A stretch of 64,000 nucleotides of DNA from Tholera decimalis (GCA_943138885.2 OW964560.2:1178001-1242000), one strand, 5' to 3'; positions 31,439 through 42,596 are shown, numbered from the stretch's first letter. Notes: generated by a model not told the origin, from the sequence alone. Program-made: numbers and translations.

Positions 31439-32995
31439 CACACATCAAAAGTGTCTAGGGATCAAGCATTTTTATGCGGATTTCTTGAGATTGAGATGTG
31501 GCTTTGTAATAAATTTATGATTTTATAAATTTATATGGATCCTTTTTGGTGCATTTCATAATTTGAAACAGGAACTGTTAATCAAATTCGAGTAAAAGAT
31601 GAAAATCAGCTGTCAATATTTTCCCTATAAAAACATACAACGCATTGAAGACATTATTAGTGCTACTGTTTCCCTACTACTGATTAAAACCAACGTTATT
31701 ATGGAGCGGCGACGTCATTTAAGCAGGGAAGAAATGCTCAGAGCCGTGGGAATGATAGAAGCTGGTTCCCGGCAACGTACTGTGGCTTTAGCTCTGAATA
31801 CAAGTCAGAGTGTTATCAGTCGACTTTGGACACGTTACCGAAGCACTGGTACCGTGGCTGAGCGCCATGGAGGACGGTATCGCTGCACCACACGGAGACA
31901 AGACCGATACATTCAAATCTTAACTCGAAGAGCTCCAACAATAACCGCCATGATGTTAGCCGTGAGGCTTCATCACTCTTCAGGGAACTTAATTAGCGAC
32001 CAAACAGTCAGAAACCGCTTGCATGAAGTGAACCTTCATTCCCGAAGACCGCTACGGGTACCACCTATAGCAATGCACAATCGTAGGATTCGATATCAAT
32101 GGGCTCTTGAACACAGAAATTGGGCAGAAGAACAATGGCGTTTCGTGTGCTTTTCTGATGAGTCTCGTTTTGGTATGAGACCGGATACAAGACGTATACG
32201 ACACTGGAGAACCCCTGGATGCCAACAGCGATTAAAATCCTGCCAGGAAGTCCATCCTTATAGTGGTGGAACCATCATGGTATGGGCGGGTATTTGGATC
32301 GGCGGAAGAACTGAGTTGATTTGGATCAGAGGCAACCTCAACGCTCAAATTTATGCTGAGACGATTGTATCTGACGTCATCGTTCCTCTACAAGTGCAAA
32401 TCGGTCCCTTATTTCAGTTAATGCATGATAATGCACGACCGCACACCGCAAGAGTTGTAAGACAGACTCTCGCCGCAGCTAACATCAATGTCCTGCTCTG
32501 GCCTGCTCAGTCGCCAGACTTGAACCCGATTGAGCATGCATGGGATATGCTACAGAGAAGAGCTCTGCCGAATATGGAGGGTATCCAGTCGCAAGAAGAC
32601 CTTTTTTTGTTGTTGCAACGAACATGGGCGGCCATTCCACAGCGTGATTTGGATGAACTCATTTTGAGTATGCCAAACCGATGTTCTTGTGTTGTTAGTG
32701 TTCGCGGTAGAAACACGGATTATTAATTGTTTAAGTTACCCAATAAAATTTTAAAGAAAACTGTTATTTCAGTCTTTTTTTCGAACTTTAATGTTAGTGG
32801 TTCAAATGTCAAAAATCCCTTTATTAGGAAAATGGCAAATTTCTTTATTAATGCAAAGGTGACTTCGTTTATCGTTACTGTGACAAACGAAAACACTTTA
32901 TTTGATGAATCCTTAAAGAAAATTTTAATTAATATCAATCAGGAGAAAAGTTATTGCAAAAATATATGTTGATCCCTAGACACTTTTGATGTGTG
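31439..32995 (+). mobile_element. Tc1-like element T1, structurally complete
   Basis: Perfect 27-bp inverted ends (31439-31465 and 32969-32995), starting CACACATCAAAAGTGTCTAG, flanked by TA at 31437-31438 and 32996-32997. Total 1557 bp with one uninterrupted transposase gene. Nothing visible is broken, so it may be mobile or only recently silenced. Confidence 0.93.
31701..32726 (+). CDS. Tc1-like DD34E transposase, full length
   Basis: Tc1 transposases cut out and paste the element at TA dinucleotides. 341 residues, the normal size. The N-terminal paired-like helix-turn-helix region has LSREEMLRAVGMIEAGSRQR and SQSVISRLWTRYRSTGTV, with a basic GRYRCTTRRQDR linker. Catalytic residues are visible: D in CFSDESRFGM, D in LMHDNARPHTAR and E in SPDLNPIEHAW, with 34 residues between the last two. 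The GGT box reads YSGGTIMVWAG. I chose MERRRHLSREEM as start; an upstream in-frame ATG at 31599 adds 34 residues unlike the family. The frame is intact. Confidence 0.95.
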   Translation: MERRRHLSREEMLRAVGMIEAGSRQRTVALALNTSQSVISRLWTRYRSTGTVAERHGGRYRCTTRRQDRYIQILTRRAPTITAMMLAVRLHHSSGNLISDQTVRNRLHEVNLHSRRPLRVPPIAMHNRRIRYQWALEHRNWAEEQWRFVCFSDESRFGMRPDTRRIRHWRTPGCQQRLKSCQEVHPYSGGTIMVWAGIWIGGRTELIWIRGNLNAQIYAETIVSDVIVPLQVQIGPLFQLMHDNARPHTARVVRQTLAAANINVLLWPAQSPDLNPIEHAWDMLQRRALPNMEGIQSQEDLFLLLQRTWAAIPQRDLDELILSMPNRCSCVVSVRGRNTDY

Positions 32996-33391
32996 TACTT
33001 TACTCTTTGGTCACGAAAACTTTCGAAATTGTCATTTGAACAATGAAGTTTCACCAACGAATTATGAATGAGATATAAGTCGGTAAAATAATACAGTTCG
33101 TTGACTAACTCCATCTAGTGAATAAATAAAAAATAAAATGTGTTTATTATCTTAAATCTATACAATTGAGTTGCCGGGGCTTCCCAGAAAGTAATCCGAA
33201 GATACTTGTGATGGGATAAACCTCGCTCTTCCTCGATTAATTAACAATTTGTTTCGTTGTGCTAATTAGGTATAAGTTACACATTTTTACAAGAAAAAAA
33301 GAAAAATAATAATTTGAAAAATAAAGAAAATCATGTTTCTGGCAGTGTGCGAAACTAGTCTGTTTTATATAAATGTGTGTTTATACGTGTT

Positions 33392-33392
<1 letters not shown>

Positions 33393-33436
<44 letters not shown>
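33393..33436. repeat. (TG)n microsatellite
   Basis: About 22 TG units, with further impure TG runs on both sides. It lies at the 3' end of the next LINE fragment and may have grown from its tail. Confidence 0.9.
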
Positions 33437-33437
<1 letters not shown>

Positions 33438-33475
33438 GAAGTGTGTGTATATGTGTGTGTCTGTATGCATGACGT

Positions 33476-34535
33476 TCAACCCAGGGTCGCCAAAATGTCC
33501 TCCACAGCATCATACTTAAGTGTGAAGAGCCAATCCGTCACCGTCTTCTTACACTCATACAACTGCATAGGGTAAATGTTAAGTGTGCGATTTACTTTAT
33601 TATAAACGCGTGGGGCTTGAGTTACATTCTGGCGTCTAGCAAAAATTGAACGTGCGGAGTATGTAGGGGCAACTATATCACACCGTCTTTTTTTAAGTTT
33701 GGCATGGTTAAAGGGTAGAATTTTGTGATATCTTAGGACCATGTGTAGTATGTGGAGTTTTCTAACGGAGAGCAGCTTAGAGCTTGCGTATAAAGTTTCA
33801 GTAGGGAACCTGTAGGGCCTACCGTACATGACCTTAATCAAGGATCCCTGTGCCCTCTCTAGGTCTATAAAATACGACTTAGCTGCTCCGCCCCATACCG
33901 AGATACAATATATAATTACAGATTGAGCCAGTGCGATGTAAATTTTATTCAGTAGTTCTGCATTCATAACATGTCTCAGAGATTTGAAAACCCATATAAG
34001 TTTTCTTACCCTCCCCATAGTTAGTTCGAGGTGCGGGTACCAGCTCAACCTTTGATCTACTACAATCCCAAGGTACTTGACGGAATTTACCTTTTGAATT
34101 ACAGGGCAACTACAGGTAGATTGGGTTGGGGTACGACAAGAATGTATTTTAATGTTAAAGTCAGGCGCAGGCTGAGCGTTAACGTATTTAGTGAAGCAGA
34201 CGTAGTTGGTTTTTTGGGTATTTAGCGTAAGTAGATTCTCACATAGCCAATCACTAACTCTAGCCAGACCCCTCTCAGCCTCCTGCCTAACCTTATCCCA
34301 GGTCTTAGCTGAGAAGATAATAGCGGTGTCATCCGCGTAGCACAGTATCCTCGCACCGTTGATATGAAGGTTACAGAGTTCGTTGATATAAATCAAGAAG
34401 AGAGTCGGGCCGAGGACACTGCCCTGCGGGACGCCATACATCACGCTCTCTTCGTCACTAACGTGGCTTTCAATTTTTAACCCCTGCTTTCTGAATGTTT
34501 GACTAAATGAATCAACTAAACTGTTTCACAGAAGG
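33476..34535 (-). mobile_element. 5'-truncated LINE with open RT C-terminal half
   Basis: A minus-strand frame of about 350 residues, open from the truncation near 34535 to the stop: GVPQGSVLGPTLFLIYINEL, catalytic box CYADDTAII, SVKYLGIVVDQRLSW, YCISVWGGAAKSYFIDLERA and a C-terminal YPMQLYECKKTVTDWLF. This is the palm-to-thumb part of a Jockey/R1-like reverse transcriptase. No stop or shift within it suggests a young insertion. Confidence 0.85.
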
Positions 34536-35337
34536 AATGCCATCATAGATGTACAGATAGCGTTAATGTAGTATTAAGGTGAACGCAGACCTAGCCGCAC
34601 CGCAGTCTCTACAGTCCCCGCAGTCATCGCTTTTTGTTAATGGCCTCGCACATTTATCCGCGCCGCAGTCGCTGCAGTCGTTCCCGTCGCCGCACGCATC
34701 GCACTTGCAGTGTTGCCAGATTTTTTAAAGCATTCTCTGTACTGAAGATTAAAAAAATCTGTATAAAATCTGTATTAGCTAATTTTAAGAAAATCTGTAA
34801 AAAATCTGTATTTGATATTGGTATTTTGCTCTTTTGTGTAATTTTATATGTAGGTGCTATAGTAAGGAATAAGCAAGTAATTGATTTATTTTTTATTTTT
34901 AAATATGCATTGTATTGGACCATAGATAGAAAAGATGTGGTGCACTTGTTTAATTTTTTACCCGACTGTGGCAAAGCAAGGAAGAGGGTTATGTTTTTAC
35001 CACGTATGTATTTATGTATGTCCGTTCGTTTGTTCCCTCGTAACTATTAAACCCGTGAACGGATTTTGATAAATGATACGTCGTTGGATTTGTCTTGATA
35101 GCGTGAGCGTTATAAGATAGATTAAATAAAAACAAATCACCACAACGACAACCAGGTGCCATATTGTGAAAAATAAAAAATACAAAATCGACAAACTATG
35201 TCAAGGGGGTATCATTAAATAGATCTTTAAAAATTATTTTGAGGTTTCTTTAACTATTTTTCATTTTTAGCAACCGTTTAGGATATAACGTTTTAAAACG
35301 GAATTAAATACTAAAAAGCTGAAAACAAAAAAAAAAT

Positions 35338-35527
35338 TAAGAAATCAAAAAAACCCGACTGCTCAACTAAAATGGAAGGAACAAGCACATTTTTTGACAA
35401 ACAGGCGGGACCCATCCCATTTTTTTAAACTAAAATTATATAAGGTTTAATTAGTTCCCACCTTCTTGTCACTTTTAAAATAAAAATGTGCTGGTTGTTC
35501 CATTTCAGTTGAGCAGTCGGGTTTTTT
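35338..35527. repeat. Small foldback MITE U, copy 1
   Basis: Ends AACCCGACTGCTCAACTAAA and its near complement enclose about 130 bp. The same foldback is at 41203-41385 in copy Y2, and a fragment at 59487-59515. Confidence 0.75.
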
Positions 35528-35809
35528 AAATAAGTACACTCTTTTGCAAAAAAAACGGGCACCTAAGGAAATTTACGTTCTAAGGTCGATTTGGGTTAAT
35601 TAAATGAAATTTATTGCTTTGACGTAGTCTGTATACTTATAATCGTGTAAATTAATGCGCGTAAAGTGAATTCGGGCAGTTAAAAGAAAAAAAAAAACGA
35701 CGGATTCTTTAAAACCGATGTACACGCCCAAAAAATAAGAAGTGGTCGGCAATAAAGACAAGATTTTTTTTTACTTTTTTTAATTAAATAAAGTTACAAA
35801 TATAAAAAC

Positions 35810-37435
35810 CTAATAACGAGTGTGACCTCCTCTTGCCAAAATCACAGCTTGAATCCTTCTGGGCATGCTTTCCACGATGTTTTTAATAACGTTTTGAGGA
35901 ATACGTTCCCACTCTTCTGCAATGACTCTTTTTAGCTCTCTGATGTTTTGTGGAGCAGGTTGCACTGATCTTACCCGTTCCTTTAGAACATCCCAGACAT
36001 GCTCAATTGGATTGAGGTCAGGACTTCGAGCTGGCCAATCTAAACGACGGATCCCAACTTCTTGCATGTGCGCTTCCACGTCGCCAGAACGGTGCGGGTG
36101 AGCATTGTCGTCCATAAAAATGGAATCTTCCCCAAGTGCAGTCAATGTGGGTTGTGCATATGGAATTAGGACTTCCATTATGTACCGGTGTGCATTTTGT
36201 TGTGGAAAGAACTCGAAGGACCGTGTGGCGGGGAAATAACTTTTGCGGGCGGTGAGGTATTGAACACACAGTATTGAGTTGACCAGGTGTAGGAATAAAG
36301 GTTGATGGACTTACTTGGATGTTCTGGAGCTGATTAGGTTGAGTAGAAGACGCACGTGGATTGAATCACTTTCTTCTTCGGATGTTTAATCACTTTCACT
36401 GTAGTCTTTGTTTTGACACACGTGTGTGTCCAATACGGATATTTTTGATAGTTATAGATATACAGCGGTATTTAGTTAATCTCGGCTAGACGCGGGTGAT
36501 CACTTGCTTAACGTGCAAGTCGCGTGGTGGTTTCTTCTGGAATACTCCGAGACACAATATGGCGGAGGCAACTATACCCTCTCGAACCATAGAATCTGCT
36601 CGGTAATTGGTTAGCGATGAATGTGCCAATAGTGGCGCGTGCGGCGAATTCTCTTCTCTGATTCGTGGGAATAGGAAGCTAGGAAGGAATGATTGGTCAA
36701 CTCAAAACCGCGGTAAAAATATGAAACTGTATTCTAATATGCGATACGCTCGGATATATGTCAGTAGAAAGCCACAAACTAAATAACTTGCGCAAGCACA
36801 TTTAATGTTCCATTTTCTATGAAAACTAACTCCGTACGCTCCGTCGAATTAATTGCTGCCCAAAACATAACGGAGCCTCCGCCATAAGGAGTGATTTCTT
36901 CGAAACACACTTCCGCATAGCATTCCCGTGGTCTTCGCAGCACTCGCCGGCGTCGGTCCTCTCCACACAAAGACATTCTAGCTTCATCAGAACACAATAC
37001 TTTATTCCAGTCCTCCAGAGTCCATGAAGCACAGTCCCGAGCAAACTGAAGTCGAGCAACACGGTGCTCACGGAGTAATTTAGGGCCCCGAGCTGGGCGG
37101 TAACTCCTGATATTGGCAGCCAAAAGCCTCCTCCTGACCGTCCACAAGCTAACTTCTACTCTTCTTACTTCTTCAAGGCTCTTCTTCAGGTCCACACTTG
37201 ACGCTTTACGATTCCGCAACGCCTGACTCACCAAAAAGCGGTCATCTCTTGGTTCTGTGCATCGTTTTCTTCCCGAACCGGGTCTTCTTTTGACCGAACC
37301 GGTCTCTTGATACCGTTGCCAAGTCCTCTGGACAGTTGAATGACTCACATTTAGCCGCTGAGACACGTAAGTTTGCGAACAACTTTCTTCAAGTAGGGCT
37401 ATAATTTTACCGGCCCTTACCGCTTTATCACTCAT
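35810..37435 (-). pseudogene. DD34E transposase of T2, interrupted by LTR
   Basis: N-terminal piece 36804-37435: MSDKAVRAGKIIALLEESCS, helix-turn-helix SQRLNVSHSTVQRTWQRYQE, catalytic D in VLCSDEARMSL, and GGGSVMFWAAI, ending ENGTLN. C-terminal piece 35810-36192: resumes AHRYIMEVLIPYA, catalytic D in FMDDNAHPH and E in SPDLNPIEHVW, 34 residues apart. The reading frame is in register on the two sides of the insertion, so LTR entry is the only visible lesion; the original length would be about 339 residues. Confidence 0.9.
36198..36798. mobile_element. Solo LTR inside T2
   Basis: 601 bp starting TGTTGTGGAAAG and ending GCGCAAGCA (TG...CA), flanked by CATTT at 36193-36197 and 36799-36803. The 5-bp duplication and absence of internal coding sequence mark a solo LTR left by recombination. 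The minus strand ends TCCACAACA, which looks like the sense end of a BEL/Pao-type LTR, but the class is a guess. Confidence 0.85.
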
Positions 37436-38603
37436 ATCAAAAAGCGGTATTTAATGTAAAAAGAAAGATTAAATTGTTTAATTTGCAGAAAATATCCAAA
37501 AAGTTTTAAAATATCGTACTTAATCAGTTAAAAATCATTTCAGCAATTCGCGCCATTAGTAAAGCAATTTTAGAATAATCCACAATAATCATTATTTTTC
37601 TTTTATTAATTTCAAATTTTAAATTTGGAACGTAAAGAATCATGCCAGGATGCTTCAAATAACATGCTTATACATCGTCAAATTAATAAAACCTATTTCT
37701 TGTTCTTCTTCATTGATGTAGAGAAAAAAATCTAAAGTGCCCGTTTTTTTTGCAAAAGAGTTTATTTTTATTAGTTCATAATTTCTTTTACAATTCATTA
37801 TTTTATGTTGCGTGTTTTTGATGAAACTAATCGCAGACTCAATACGTATCCTTCTCGATAGTTCCGATCACTGATTTACATTTCCTATCTCAATGGGGCG
37901 TGCAAGTGAAAGCTAATCGCAGATGGCGCCACCACCGTAAGAACCTTTGTCACTGTCAGTGTTAGTTAGATTGTGAGATATTATATAGTTATCTGTATCA
38001 TGTATGGTTATCTGTGGTAATATTTTTTATTTTCATTTTATTGATTTCAATTGATTTCTGCACAATTTTCCGATTAAAGAAGATAATACATGTTCTTTAA
38101 TCGAAAAATTCTCAATAACTGTCTCTAATTTAGGAATTCATTACTGTTCCATAGAGAAACTGCTTTGATATTGGTAAGTGTGCTACTAGTGCCACTTTGA
38201 CAGTTGCACGCCCCATTATTCCGGTAGTTACACGAACAAAATAAACGAGAACCACAGATTATTAATACGAAAACAAGTAATTTTATTATAAACCGTTGAC
38301 AGAGATTCTCCGTCCACGTTATAAAACTACCATTTGAGGTAATTCTGTATGAAAAAAAATTGGAATGTTGAAAATCTGTATACAATTTACTCTCAGTTTT
38401 TTATCGGTATGAAATTTTGAAAATCTGTTTGGATACTGCGAAATCTGTATATCTGGCAACACTGCGCGCCGTGGATGCGAATGACGTCATACGCATCGCG
38501 CTAGCCGCAGCGTCCGCTGCGTGCGGGTGACGTCATTAGCTGCGGCTTGGGGAGTTCGGTCGTTTCAGGGACTGCGGCGCGGGTAGGTGTGCGAGGTTGC
38601 ATA

Positions 38604-40065
38604 TAGTCTGGCAAACGAAAGTAGAGACTGAAAAAGCGCGGCAAATTTAAAAAATATCAGCATAGCAACCCCAAAACTACTATGAAATACCTAGAATAAC
38701 CTTATTTGATACTTTAGAATTATCTATTTTATTTCATCGGAATAAAAATACAAAAGGTATTTTAGGTAGGTAATAGTTTAGATATTGTGACTTAATTCGA
38801 TTAAAAAAAAACAACAGTATTCTAAAATAGTTCTGATTTATTCACTATAATCAAAATCTGAATGTAAGACTTCCATGTGGGAAGTTTCATTAGTCACTCA
38901 TCATTGTTTCCTACGTTAATTATAAAACTTTCTAAATTATTTTCTGTAATTCTGTCCCTTTCTTTATATTTATTTTAAACATGGATGAAATGATCAGTCA
39001 TTTTCGTTCACTCCTCGGGAGTTATATTTTCAAACGACTCTTTTATAACTTTCTGTAACTCCACTGCAGGCAGAGCAATATTTTTACTTGCCACTTTATG
39101 TTTAGCCAAACTCTATACTAACTCATTGGCATTTAGATCACTGTGGTAGGGGGAAAGTCGCAATACCTCGTGCCCATTCTGCTTCAGAATTTCATTAGCT
39201 TCATATACTGTCTCTGGTGTGTTTCGTTTTAAATTTTCTTTTCTAACGATATGAAATTCGTTAATTTTGTTACGAATAGCATCTATGTCAAAACTATCTA
39301 AGTCGGACACTGTGGGTTATATTAATTAAATAAAAATATATATGGCCTTTACGCGCACCTTCTTTTTAAATTCTTTTTAATGTAGTAACGCTCACTTCTG
39401 TAAAGAATGGTAAAATAAAATGATTAGGTTCTGCAAATCATGAATTCAATTACATCTTTATAAAGTTATGTACTCTTAGCAAAAACATACCAGTGATTGA
39501 ATCTATTTCATCCAAGTACTGGTTCTGGGTTCTTATCCTATCTTTCTGCTCTAAATCCGTAAGTTTTTCAATAGGTTTCACTATCTCATCAACCTCTGCT
39601 ATATCCACCAGATTTTCTATAAAAGAAAAAAAAATGTTAAAAACCATGCAACATTTAATTGTATGTTAAATGACCATAATGTTTAACATCCTATAAAATG
39701 AATGTGAATCAAAATATTTTTCCTCGTTAAAAGAGAAATATATTACAACAAAGTATCAACTTAGTAGCGTCATACTAACTTATGAAATCGAACACCACAC
39801 GTAAACAATCTTGTTTTTGTTTGAATTCGGCGTCTTTCTCCGATTGTTTTTCTTGATATTTAAACTTCATGAGAAACAACATTTCCCGTACTCCACTTTT
39901 AATAGTTTTGTTCATTTTTCGCTGAATAAATGCTATTAAACTGATCACAACAAATCACCAACTTCACGCCATCTTGTTTTGGAAAATTGAGTTTGACATT
40001 AGTATAGCATTGCCATATAAAAACTTTGCAAATAATTCGAGTGTCTACTTTCGTTTGCCAGACTC
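38604..40065 (-). mobile_element. Internally deleted DDE element D, copy 1
   Basis: Inverted ends of about 22 bp, GAGTCTGGCAAACGAAAGTA (first base T on the left), flanked by TA at 38602-38603 and 40066-40067. The minus strand keeps an intron-containing transposase start and end but not the catalytic middle. Y copy 2 shows the empty site. It is about 1.46 kb and parallels 42597-43994. Confidence 0.85.
38660..39960 (-). pseudogene. Deleted Tc1/mariner-type transposase gene (copy D1)
   Basis: Exon pieces on the minus strand, 5' to 3': near 39917-39780, MNKTIKSGVREMLFLMKFKY ... KQKQDCLRVVFDFI; near 39620-39490, ENLVDIAEVDEIVKPIEKL to QNQYLDEIDSITG, then a GTATGT-type donor; near 39310-39110, DSFDIDAIRNKINEFHIVRK fused directly to ETVYEANEILKQNGHEVLRL and YHSDLNANELV. 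The last part is the DLNPIE catalytic-glutamate region of a DDE transposase; both catalytic aspartates are deleted. Nearly identical in layout to copy D2. Confidence 0.65.
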
Positions 40066-40125
40066 TAGAACTTCATATAAAGAATTCGAATGCGAAGACT
40101 GCGGTGCGGTCTGCGTTCTCCTTTA

Positions 40126-40381
40126 TGGAGATAGTATTCTTTGGTAGTTCGTGTTCCGGGCTCCGGGCCAGAAGACCAAACTTAATGTTGGGGGTTTCAG
40201 ACGAAAAATCGGTAATAATTGATTGAATGATTATAAAAAATTTATCGATTATTCATTCAAAATCAAATCACTTTTTCAACAATTCAAAATCACTTATAAA
40301 AATCGATTTTTCTTTTGATAAAAATCGATTTTTAATCGATTATTTCCATAATCGATTATTTTTTCACTACCCTCATTCCTC
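40126..40381. other. Spacer between inverted Y copies with AATCGATT cluster
   Basis: 256 bp between the Y copies. 40205-40375 is rich in ATCGAT palindromes, like 27985-28125. No gene. Confidence 0.5.
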
Positions 40382-40678
40382 TACAGGTGAACGCAGATCT
40401 AGCCGCACCGCACGCACCGTAGTCTTCGCATTCGAATTCTTTATATGAAGTTCTATGCAACCTCGCACACCTACCCGCGCCGCAGTCGCCGCAGTCCCTG
40501 AAACGACCGAACTCCCCAAGCCGCAGCTGATGACGTCACCCGCACGCAGCGGACGCTGCGGCTAGCGCGATGCGGATGACGTCATTCGCATCCACGGCGC
40601 GTAGTGTTGCCAGATATACAGATTTCGCGGTATCCATACAGATTTTAAACATCTCATACCGATAAAAAATTGAGAGTA

Positions 40679-40854
40679 GGCTGGAAACAGTGCTTGACCG
40701 ACGGTCGGCGCTGACCGTCAGTCGGCGTAGCTATATCTATGCAAGCCTATGAATGCGCACTCAGCTACGCTGACAATTTTCACAACCGACGGTCAGCGCT
40801 GACGGTCAAAATGTACGGTCAGCGCTGACCGTCGGTCGAGCACTGTTTCCAGCC
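40679..40854. mobile_element. Palindromic MITE in Y2, 176 bp
   Basis: Inverted ends GGCTGGAAACAGTGCT with GACCGACGGTC behind, flanked by TA at 40677-40678 and 40855-40856. The matching place in Y1 (near 38395) reads straight through TTTACTCTCAG, an empty site that confirms a TA duplication. Confidence 0.85.
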
Positions 40855-41202
40855 TAAAATTTATACAGATTTTCAACATTCCAATTTTTATTCATACAGA
40901 ATTACCTCAAATGGTAGTTTTATAATGTAGACGGAGAATCTATGTCAACGGTTTATAATAAAATTACTTGTTCTCGTATTAATAGTCTGTGGTTCTCGTT
41001 TATTTTGTTCGTGTAACTACCCGTCGCGTCGTTGCGCTTGCAAAAGTCGCTATGTGGTAAATAGAACGAAATGTAAATCAGTGACCGGAACTATCGAGAA
41101 GGATACGTTTTGAGTCTGCGATTAGTTTCACCAAAAACATGCAACATAAAATAATGAATTGTAAAAGAAATTATGAACTAGTAAAAATACTTATTTAAAA
41201 AA

Positions 41203-41385
41203 CCCGACTACACAACTGAAATGGAACAACCATCACATTTTTATTTTAAAAAGTGACAAGCAGGTGGGACCTAGGTAATTGAAGCTAATATAATTTTAGT
41301 TTAAAAAAATGGGATGGGTCCCGCCTGTTTGTCAAAAAATGTGCTTGTTTCTTCCATTTTAGTTGAGCAGTCGGGTTTTTTGGAT
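41203..41385. repeat. Small foldback MITE U, copy 2
   Basis: Same inverted ends and interior as 35338-35527, in opposite orientation, as expected from the inverted Y copies. Confidence 0.75.
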
Positions 41386-42287
41386 TACTTAAATATTTTT
41401 ATTTTCAGCTTTTGAGTATTTAATTCCGTTTTAAAACGTTATATATCCTAAACGGTTGCTAAAAATCAAAAATAGTTAAAGAAACCTCAAAATAATTTTT
41501 AAAGATCTATTTAATGATACCCACTTGACATAGTTTGTCGATTTTTTTATTTTTTATTTTTAACAATATGGCACCTGGTTGTGGTTGTGGTGATTTGTTT
41601 TTACTTTAATCTATCTTATAAAACTCATGCCTTTGAGACAAATCCAACGACGTATCATTTATCAAAATCCGTTCACGGGTTTAATAGTTACGAGGGAACA
41701 AACGAACGGACATACTTAAATACATACGCAGTAAAAACATAACCCTCTTCCTTGCTTTGCCACAGTCGGGTAAAAAATTAAACAAGTGCACCACATCTTT
41801 TCTATCTATGGTCCAATACAATGCAAATTTAAAAATAAAAAATAAATCAATTACTTGCTTATTCCCTATTATTACACCTACAGATAAAATTACACAAAAG
41901 AGCAAAATACCAATATCAAATACAGATTTTTTTACAGATTTTCTTAAATTTACCTAATAGAATTCTACAGATTTTTAATCTTCGGTACAGATAATGCTTT
42001 CAAAAATCTGGCAACATTGCAAGTGGGATGCGTGCGGCGATGGGAACGACTGCAGCGACTGCGGCGCGGATAGATGTGCGAGGCCATTAACAAAAAGCGA
42101 TGACTGCGGGGACTGCAGAGCACAGAACATATACTCCTAAAGGAGCTGCAGAGACTGCGGTGCGGCTAGGTCTGCGTTCACCTTACCCCTACCACAAAAA
42201 TGTACTCTGTGCCTACCACCACTCACCAGGCACCAACTAAGTGGTTGTAGGTACGAATTTAAACGTCATGAAAGTATATTTAAGACT

Positions 42288-42497
42288 AGCTTTTGCCCGC
42301 GACTTCGTCCGCGTGGGAAGGTTTTTCCGCACAAATCCCGATCCCGTGGGAATTTCGGGATAAAAGTAGCCTATGTGTTATTCCAGAATGTCAACTATCT
42401 ACTTACCAAATTTCATTTAGATCCGTTCAGTAGTTTTTGCGTGAAAGAGTAACAAACATCCATCCATCCTCACAAACTTTCGCATTTATAATATTAG
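42288..42497 (-). mobile_element. Helitron-like fragment, second family
   Basis: Starts CTAGCTTTTGCCCGCGACTT and ends TTTATAATATTAGTAA. Internal phrases (ATCCGTTCAG, ACATCCATCCATCC) match 12633-12738. The CTAG end and TATAATATTAGT end resemble the first Helitron family read in reverse. Confidence 0.6.
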
Positions 42498-42596
42498 TAA
42501 TTAGTAATTAGTAAAGTAAAGTAATAAGTAATAGTAATAGTAAAGTAATAAAGTAATAATTAGTAATTAGTAATAAAGTAAAGTAATAAAGTAATA
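42498..42596. repeat. (AGTAAT)n-like simple repeat
   Basis: Imperfect GTAATA/AGTAAA units. The tract resumes after element D2 at 43995-44040, so D2 inserted into it. Confidence 0.8.

Larger units (their letters stand above)
35537..37762 (-). mobile_element. Tc1-like element T2, split by a solo LTR
   Basis: Inverted ends of 26 bp starting CACTCTTTTGCAAAAAAAAC (one terminal mismatch) with TA at 35535-35536 and 37763-37764. Without the LTR and its duplication it is 1620 bp. The transposase gene on the minus strand is cut by the LTR. Confidence 0.9.
34577..40122 (+). mobile_element. Long-TIR element Y, copy 1, with nested insertions
   Basis: Left end AGGTGAACGCAGACCTAGCC, right end a slightly decayed complement; TTA duplicated at 34574-34576 and 40123-40125. 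Removing the two large nested elements (35537-37762 and 38604-40065) leaves about 1.86 kb, like copy 2. It contains TGACGTCAT words, AAATCTGTAT repeats and a foldback at 35338-35527. It encodes no recognised protein. A further small insertion bounded by GGGGCGTGCAA and its complement (about 37893-38215) is absent from copy 2. Confidence 0.8.
40385..42183 (-). mobile_element. Long-TIR element Y, copy 2 (1.8 kb), inverted
   Basis: Ends AGGTGAACGCAGATCTAGCC and the complement of AGGTGAACGCAGACC; TAC duplicated at 40382-40384 and 42184-42186. It runs opposite to copy 1 and matches it end for end. It contains a later TA-flanked MITE (40679-40854) and foldback U (41203-41385). No coding region. Confidence 0.85.

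Noticed and set aside
34577..42183. One 7.6-kb foldback element with giant inverted ends
   Set aside because: Ends and duplications resolve into two separate inverted Y copies (TTA and TAC duplications), with unrelated sequence between them.
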